From: an uncultured Prevotella sp.
GTDB lineage: Bacteria; Bacteroidota; Bacteroidia; Bacteroidales; Bacteroidaceae
Length of the DNA: 10,606 bases
Assembly: GCA_938018155.1 (NCBI GenBank)
Contig: CALIIG010000103.1
Span: 1 to 10,606, forward strand
Direction: 5' to 3'
The notes under the pieces: model-generated
What the model was told of the DNA's origin: nothing
Seen by the model: the letters and a program-made list of their open reading frames with translations, nothing else
Database searches by the model: none
Made by a program: the position numbers and the translations under genes
In this document: piece after piece, positions 6,361 to 10,606 of the stretch
Position numbering within the stretch: the stretch's first letter is position 1
How the letters are laid out: each line of letters starts with the position of its first letter

Positions 6361-7527
6361 ATGATAAAACCCGCAGAACGCGTCAGCTCAATACGAGAAT
6401 ATTATTTCAGTCGCAAGCTAAAGGAAGTGGCTCAACTGAATCAAGAAGGGCAGGATATTATTTCGCTGGCCATAGGTTCGCCCGATATGCCGCCGTCAGA
6501 ACAGACTATTGACAAGCTCTGTGCGGTGGCACGGCAGCCCGATGCGCACGGTTATCAGCCTACAAGCGGGCTGATTGAACTGCGCCGTGCGATGGCAAGT
6601 TTCTATCATCGCGTTTATCATGTTGAACTTGATGCTCAGAAAGAACTGCAGCCTATTATTGGCTCGAAAGAAGGTATCATGTATGTTACGCTGGCTTTCT
6701 GCAATGTCGGCGATGCCGTTCTGGTGCCCGACCCGGGTTATCCCACCTATACGGCGGTGAATAAACTGTTTGGAACGCAGGTCATTAAATATGATTTACG
6801 GGCCGATAACGGTTGGCAGCCCGACTTCGACCAGCTTGAACGCATGGACCTTAGCCGCGTAAGGGTGATGTGGACCAATTATCCGAACATGCCAACAGGC
6901 GGTAATGCCCGTCGCGAAACGTTTGAAAGGTTAGTTGATTTCGCCCGCCGACACAGCATTTTAGTGGTTAACGACAATCCCTATTCGCTTATTTTGAATG
7001 AGCACCCCATGAGTATTTTGCAAACCGAGGGTGCTGAAGATTATTGCCTGGAGCTTAATTCGATGTCGAAAAGCCACAATATGCCCGGATGGCGAGTGGC
7101 TATGCTTGCAGGCAATGCACAATATATTCAGTGGATGTTCAAAATACAGAGTAACATAGAAAACGGTATGTTCCGCGGCATTCAGCTTGCAGCTGCCGAG
7201 GCTTACAACACAAACACGGCCGAATGGCATCGAAAGTATAACATAGAAACATATAAAAAACGACGCCATATAGCCGAAGACATTATGCGTGCACTGCATT
7301 GCAGCTTCGACCCTGCTCAAGTAGGCATGTTTCTCTGGGGCCGTATTCCCGACAGATACTGCGATGCAGAGCAGCTCACCGAAGCGGTTTTGCACAAGGC
7401 CCGCGTTTTTATTACTCCGGGTTTTATATTTGGCGACAACGGCAAAAGGTACATTCGCCTTAGCCTTTGCGCCAGGGAAGAGAAGATGCAAGAGGCTCTT
7501 CGCCGTATTTGTGAAGCGCAATTGTAA
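6361..7527 (+). CDS. PLP-dependent aminotransferase, class I/II, probable aromatic aminotransferase
   Basis: This is a 388-residue fold-type I aminotransferase. It shows the expected landmarks: NYPNMPTGG starting at Asn173, NDNPYS with Asp205 (cofactor ring contact) and Tyr208, SMSKSHNMPGWRVAML with the Schiff-base Lys237, and YIRLSL with Arg366, which binds the substrate carboxylate. Its place between pheA and the DAHP synthase gene suggests that it transaminates phenylpyruvate and 4-hydroxyphenylpyruvate to Phe and Tyr, or prephenate to arogenate; the sequence alone does not decide. Related enzymes include aspartate and LL-diaminopimelate aminotransferases, so substrate range is inferred from context. 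The ATG at 6361 gives a normal N-terminus (IREYYFSRKL) for this subgroup. The next gene starts 65 bp downstream with no clear terminator or promoter. Confidence 0.9.
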   Translation: MIKPAERVSSIREYYFSRKLKEVAQLNQEGQDIISLAIGSPDMPPSEQTIDKLCAVARQPDAHGYQPTSGLIELRRAMASFYHRVYHVELDAQKELQPIIGSKEGIMYVTLAFCNVGDAVLVPDPGYPTYTAVNKLFGTQVIKYDLRADNGWQPDFDQLERMDLSRVRVMWTNYPNMPTGGNARRETFERLVDFARRHSILVVNDNPYSLILNEHPMSILQTEGAEDYCLELNSMSKSHNMPGWRVAMLAGNAQYIQWMFKIQSNIENGMFRGIQLAAAEAYNTNTAEWHRKYNIETYKKRRHIAEDIMRALHCSFDPAQVGMFLWGRIPDRYCDAEQLTEAVLHKARVFITPGFIFGDNGKRYIRLSLCAREEKMQEALRRICEAQL

Positions 7528-7592
7528 TATCTTTTCGACGGATAAATTACCCCTGTACCATTATTTAAGCATAACATAATAAAAGATAAGCT

Positions 7593-8660
7593 ATGGAATT
7601 AGAGCTTCAACCCCTGAACCTCCCGTCGGATAAGGGAGAACGTCCCATTGTAATTGCCGGACCATGTTCGGCCGAAACCGAGGAACAAGTGATGACAACG
7701 GCCCGGCAGCTGGCTGCCAAAGGCTGCCATATGTTCCGTGCAGGCGTATGGAAACCGCGCACAAAGCCCGGCGGTTTCGAAGGAAACGGTGAGAAAGCAT
7801 TGCCCTGGATGCAGGAAGTAAAACGCGAAACGGGTATGCTTACCGCCACCGAGGTAGCCACACCCGAGCATGTTGAACTGGCGTTAAAGTATGGAATTGA
7901 CATACTCTGGGTTGGCGCACGTACGTCGGCCAACCCTTTTGCCATGCAGGAACTGGCCGAAAGTATGCGCGGTTTCGACGGCCCCGTGCTGGTAAAAAAC
8001 CCGGTTAATCCCGACATTGAGCTGTGGGTGGGTGCCATGCTGCGCCTTAACCAGGCAGGAATCAAGCGGCTGGGTGCCATCCATCGCGGCTTTTCATCGT
8101 GCGACAAGAAAATATACCGCAATGTTCCCATGTGGCAAATACCCATCGAACTGCACAGACGCATACCCGATTTGCCCATTATCTGCGACCCAAGCCATAT
8201 TGGAGGCCGGCGCGATTTGATTGCACCGCTCTGTCAGCAGGCCATGGACCTGGGCTTTGACGGGCTTATTGTTGAGAGCCATTGCACGCCGGACGAGGCC
8301 TGGAGCGATGCCAGACAGCAGATTTCGCCCGATATTCTTGATTACATTCTTAGCCTGCTGGTGGTCCGAAACGAGCATACCACTACCGAAGGACTTCGTA
8401 TTTTGCGTAGCCAGATTGATGAATTGGACAACAATTTAATGGAACTTCTGGCACGACGACTTCGGATTTGCCGTGAAATAGGTACGTTTAAGAAAGAGCA
8501 TAACATGACCGTTCTGCAGGCCGGACGCTATAGCGAGATTCTGCAAAAGCGCGGAGCGCAGGCCAGTTTGTGCGGAATGGATGCCGAATTTGCGGCTCGT
8601 ATATTCGAGCTTATTCATGAAGAGAGCGTGCGTCAGCAGCTAAAAATAGTGAACGAATAG
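7593..8660 (+). CDS. aroF: Bifunctional DAHP synthase / chorismate mutase (mutase at the C-terminus)
   Basis: This 355-residue fusion joins the first step of the shikimate pathway (phosphoenolpyruvate + erythrose 4-phosphate to DAHP) to the chorismate-to-prephenate step. Residues 1 to about 255 are a type I-beta, KDO8P-synthase-like DAHP synthase. Motifs include AGPCSAE (22-28), FRAGVWKPRTKP, DPSHIGGRRD and VESHCTPDEAWSD. By comparison with Thermotoga DAHP synthase the metal ligands are Cys25, His202, Glu228 and Asp239, at matching spacing. Residues about 262-355 are an AroQ-type chorismate mutase (LRSQIDELDNNLMELLARR, FKKEHN, EESVRQQL). The same order is known from Porphyromonas gingivalis, where prephenate controls the synthase; Bacillus-type fusions have the mutase at the N-terminus. 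The mutase feeds PheA and TyrA encoded on either side. Confidence 0.93.
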   Translation: MELELQPLNLPSDKGERPIVIAGPCSAETEEQVMTTARQLAAKGCHMFRAGVWKPRTKPGGFEGNGEKALPWMQEVKRETGMLTATEVATPEHVELALKYGIDILWVGARTSANPFAMQELAESMRGFDGPVLVKNPVNPDIELWVGAMLRLNQAGIKRLGAIHRGFSSCDKKIYRNVPMWQIPIELHRRIPDLPIICDPSHIGGRRDLIAPLCQQAMDLGFDGLIVESHCTPDEAWSDARQQISPDILDYILSLLVVRNEHTTTEGLRILRSQIDELDNNLMELLARRLRICREIGTFKKEHNMTVLQAGRYSEILQKRGAQASLCGMDAEFAARIFELIHEESVRQQLKIVNE

Positions 8661-8760
8661 GCTTTTTACATATCATCTTTTGTGTTTGCACAGGCCGACG
8701 GGAGGCTTTTTGCATGGTCTTTTTACACGAATCCTTTGCAAACCGTTTAATTTTTGAGAA

Positions 8761-9537
8761 ATGAAGATATTGATAATGGGAGCGGGTAAAATGGGATCGT
8801 TCTTTACGGACCTGCTTAGTTTCGACCACGATGTGGCGGTTTACGAACGCGATGCCCGCCGTTTGCGGTTTACATACAACTGTCAACGCTTTACATCGCT
8901 TGAAGAAATTCGCAAATTTAAGCCCGAATTGGTTATCAATGCCGTAACGGTAAAGAACACCATTCCTGCCTTTGAAGAGGTGCTTCCCTGTTTGCCCGGC
9001 AGCTGCATTATATCGGACATTGCATCGGTAAAAACCGGTTTGCACGAGTTTTACAAATGTGCCGGCCATCCCTTTGTATCGACGCACCCCATGTTCGGGC
9101 CCACGTTTGCCAACCTCAATCAGCTTTCAGAAGAGAACGCCATTATTATAACCGAAGGCGATTACATGGGTCGCATATTCTTTAAAGACCTTTATCAAAA
9201 GCTCGAACTGAACATTTACGAGTACAGTTTTGACGAGCACGACCGCACCGTAGCCTATTCTTTGAGTATTCCCTTTGTATCAACATTCGTATTTTCGGCC
9301 GTAATGAAGCATCTTGATGCTCCGGGAACCACCTTCAAAAGGCACATGAAGATAGCACGTGGTGTGCTTTCTGAAGACGACTATCTGCTGCAGGAGATAC
9401 TGTTCAACCCTTATACACACAACCAGGTGTCGCAAATTCGTGAAGAACTTAGGGAGTTGCTCGATATTATTGACCATAAGGACGCCGAACGTATGAAGGG
9501 TTATCTGGTTAAGATCAGGCGCAATACTTTTAGTTAA
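8761..9537 (+). CDS. tyrA: Prephenate dehydrogenase
   Basis: This 258-residue enzyme oxidatively decarboxylates prephenate to 4-hydroxyphenylpyruvate, the tyrosine precursor. Residues 1 to about 150 form a Rossmann nucleotide-binding domain with GAGKMG (7-12) and ISDIASVK, followed by the family motif STHPMFGP with His109. The rest is the helical dimerisation domain. The length is short for TyrA and there is no ACT or fused mutase domain, so allosteric control by tyrosine through such a domain is absent. It lies 100 bp after the DAHP synthase gene on the same strand; I see no convincing promoter or terminator in that gap, so it is probably the last gene of the attenuated operon. Use of arogenate instead of prephenate, and NAD versus NADP, cannot be decided here. 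Confidence 0.9.
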   Translation: MKILIMGAGKMGSFFTDLLSFDHDVAVYERDARRLRFTYNCQRFTSLEEIRKFKPELVINAVTVKNTIPAFEEVLPCLPGSCIISDIASVKTGLHEFYKCAGHPFVSTHPMFGPTFANLNQLSEENAIIITEGDYMGRIFFKDLYQKLELNIYEYSFDEHDRTVAYSLSIPFVSTFVFSAVMKHLDAPGTTFKRHMKIARGVLSEDDYLLQEILFNPYTHNQVSQIREELRELLDIIDHKDAERMKGYLVKIRRNTFS

Positions 9538-9599
9538 ACAGTAATAATGACAATGCCTTTGCGGAGTATTGCAGGTGGCTTTGTGTTTTTCGGGTCGCT

Positions 9600-9692
9600 G
9601 TTCGACGGCCGTCGGCAGCGCGTACGGCGACCGTCACACCCATCGTACGACGACCGTCAGCAGTGCTTACGACGGCCGCCGAACGATGACTC
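9600..9692 (-). repeat. GC-rich short intergenic repeat, right copy (inverted)
   Basis: This stretch contains four GACGGCCGTC-like cores (near 9604, 9625, 9649 and 9671) at 21-24 bp intervals. Bases 9643-9600 read on the minus strand match 20-63 of the left copy, with only substitutions. The end near 9671-9690 (GACGGCCGCCGAACGATGAC) also resembles the left copy's 50-69 (GACGGCCGCCAGACAATGAC) in direct orientation, so the element has similar tails at both ends. It has no ORF. It looks like a family of mobile or structural intergenic repeats. Confidence 0.78.
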
Positions 9693-9844
9693 TTGTGGCT
9701 GAATGGCAGAAAGGTTATGCCATAAAGGCCTGAGCAGATGCCGATAAAGCCGCAGACATATGGGTGTAAAGGTTCTGACTTTTGTATGTATACAGGCCCT
9801 GTACGTGTAAATATGATAAAATATATAAAATATGCTGACACATC

Positions 9845-9876
9845 TTCGGCTTTTTTATGATAATTGTGTAACTTTG
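9845..9876 (+). promoter_or_regulatory. Promoter of ffh
   Basis: TAACTTTG at 9869-9876 matches the -7 consensus, with TTCG (one mismatch to TTTG) 20 bp upstream at 9845-9848. The -7 box ends 32 bp before the ffh ATG. AGGAG at 9892-9896 may aid ribosome binding although it lies 12 nt from the start. Confidence 0.65.
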
Positions 9877-9908
9877 TACTCCTTAAGAAGCAGGAGCTGA
9901 ATTGGACT

Positions 9909-10606
9909 ATGTTTGAGAATTTAAGCGACAGACTTGAACGTTCGTTTAAGATACTAAAAGGTGAGGGACGAATCACCGAAATTAACGTTGCGGAAACCCT
10001 GAAGGACGTACGCCGTGCTTTGCTTGACGCGGATGTTAACTTTAAGGTGGCCAAATCGTTCACCGATACTGTAAAGAAAAAAGCCCTCGGAATGAACGTT
10101 CTTACGGCCGTTAAGCCGGGACAGCTCATGGTTAAGATTGTGCACGACGAGCTTGCACAGCTTATGGGCGGCGAGGCCGTAGGGCTGAAGTTGGACGGCA
10201 GGCCTGCCGTTGTGCTGATGTCGGGCTTACAGGGTTCGGGTAAAACAACGTTCAGTGGCAAACTTGCCAATCTGCTTAAAAACAAACAGCATAAGAATCC
10301 GCTTTTGGTTGCATGCGACGTTTATCGCCCTGCTGCTATTGAGCAGTTGAAAGTAGTGGGCGAACAGATTGGCGTTCCTGTGTATACCGAAGAGGGTAAC
10401 AAAAATGTTAACGAGATAGCATTGCATGCCATACAGGAGGCAAAGGCGAAATCGTACGACGTGGTTATCATTGACACGGCGGGCCGCCTGGCTGTTGACG
10501 AGCAGATGATGGATGAAATAGCGTCTCTGAAAAAAGTTGTCGATGCCGATGAAACCCTGTTTGTTGTCGACTCGATGACGGGACAGGACGCCGTCAACAC
10601 CGCAAA
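9909..10606 (+). CDS. ffh: Signal recognition particle protein Ffh (3' end beyond window)
   Basis: The first 232 codons are present and the gene runs off the right edge. Ffh is the SRP54-type GTPase that, with 4.5S RNA, binds signal sequences on ribosomes and delivers inner-membrane proteins to FtsY. Residues 1-85 are the helical N domain (MFENLSDRLERSFKILKGEG). The G domain follows with the P-loop GLQGSGKTT (106-114), CDVYRPAAIEQL, which is diagnostic for the SRP GTPase family, and DTAGR (189-193) then VVDSMTGQDAVN. FtsY is excluded by the N-terminus and by the wording of these motifs. The methionine-rich M domain would lie outside the window. The gene has its own promoter and is unrelated to the upstream aromatic operon. 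Confidence 0.96.
   Translation, partial: MFENLSDRLERSFKILKGEGRITEINVAETLKDVRRALLDADVNFKVAKSFTDTVKKKALGMNVLTAVKPGQLMVKIVHDELAQLMGGEAVGLKLDGRPAVVLMSGLQGSGKTTFSGKLANLLKNKQHKNPLLVACDVYRPAAIEQLKVVGEQIGVPVYTEEGNKNVNEIALHAIQEAKAKSYDVVIIDTAGRLAVDEQMMDEIASLKKVVDADETLFVVDSMTGQDAVNTA

Larger units (their letters stand above)
9538..9908. other. Intergenic region between tyrA and ffh
   Basis: This 371-bp gap has no credible gene; the long reverse-strand frame here is a shadow of ffh and carries no family motif. It contains the right copy of the GC-rich repeat (9600-9692), AT-rich DNA and the ffh promoter near 9845-9876. Only a weak imperfect hairpin (9551-9571) follows tyrA, so the operon terminator is unclear. 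Confidence 0.7.

Noticed and set aside
8661..8760. Possible separate promoter for tyrA (ATCCTTTG and TAATTTTTG)
   Set aside because: Neither matches TAnnTTTG; the second also lies too close to the ATG. The gene is better explained as part of the operon.
9551..9592. Possible terminator after tyrA (CAATGC/GTATTG and a later T-rich stretch)
   Set aside because: The stem is short with a G-U pair and the T-rich stretch is 15 or more bases away from it.
9530..10285. 251-codon open frame on the minus strand
   Set aside because: It lies mostly opposite ffh, has Ser/Leu-rich shadow-like composition, and spans the GC-rich repeat and the ffh promoter. No family motif is visible.

Overview
The window looks like chromosomal DNA of a member of the Bacteroidota, most probably Prevotella or a close relative (inference). 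The evidence is of three kinds. Promoters follow the Bacteroidota pattern: -7 boxes of the form TAnnTTTG, several with a TTTG about 20 bp upstream. Shine-Dalgarno sequences are weak. The gene content and order are also typical: an HMA-AraC type regulator beside copper efflux genes, and a pheA / aminotransferase / DAHP synthase-chorismate mutase / tyrA cluster.

Layout. Bases 1-70 carry a GC-rich short repeat with an inverted relative at 9600-9692. Bases 234-3147 form a copper homeostasis block: a 189-residue regulator joining an HMA-like metal-binding domain to an AraC DNA-binding domain, a 70-residue CopZ-type chaperone and a CopA-type Cu(I) ATPase. The ATPase lacks most of the usual nucleotide-binding domain. 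A strong hairpin at 3155-3188 separates copA from a convergent gene for an exported, possibly beta-barrel protein of unknown function (4048-3200, minus strand). A divergent TPR-protein gene follows (4259-5134) with a clear promoter of its own.

Bases 5171-9537 hold the phenylalanine/tyrosine pathway: pheA, a class I aminotransferase, DAHP synthase with a C-terminal chorismate mutase, and tyrA. Together they cover the committing step of the aromatic pathway and the conversion of chorismate to Phe and Tyr. Ahead of pheA lies the most striking feature of the window, an apparently complete ribosome-mediated transcription attenuator. It has a good promoter, a 24-codon leader ORF with a Tyr-Tyr-Tyr-Tyr-Phe-Tyr-Phe run, a 15-nt antiterminator pairing and a mutually exclusive 12-bp terminator hairpin. 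The geometry predicts read-through when charged Tyr or Phe tRNA is scarce.

Bases 9538-9908 are intergenic, holding the second GC-rich repeat and the promoter of ffh. The ffh gene (signal recognition particle GTPase) starts at 9909 and runs off the right edge. No rRNA, tRNA, CRISPR array or insertion sequence was seen.
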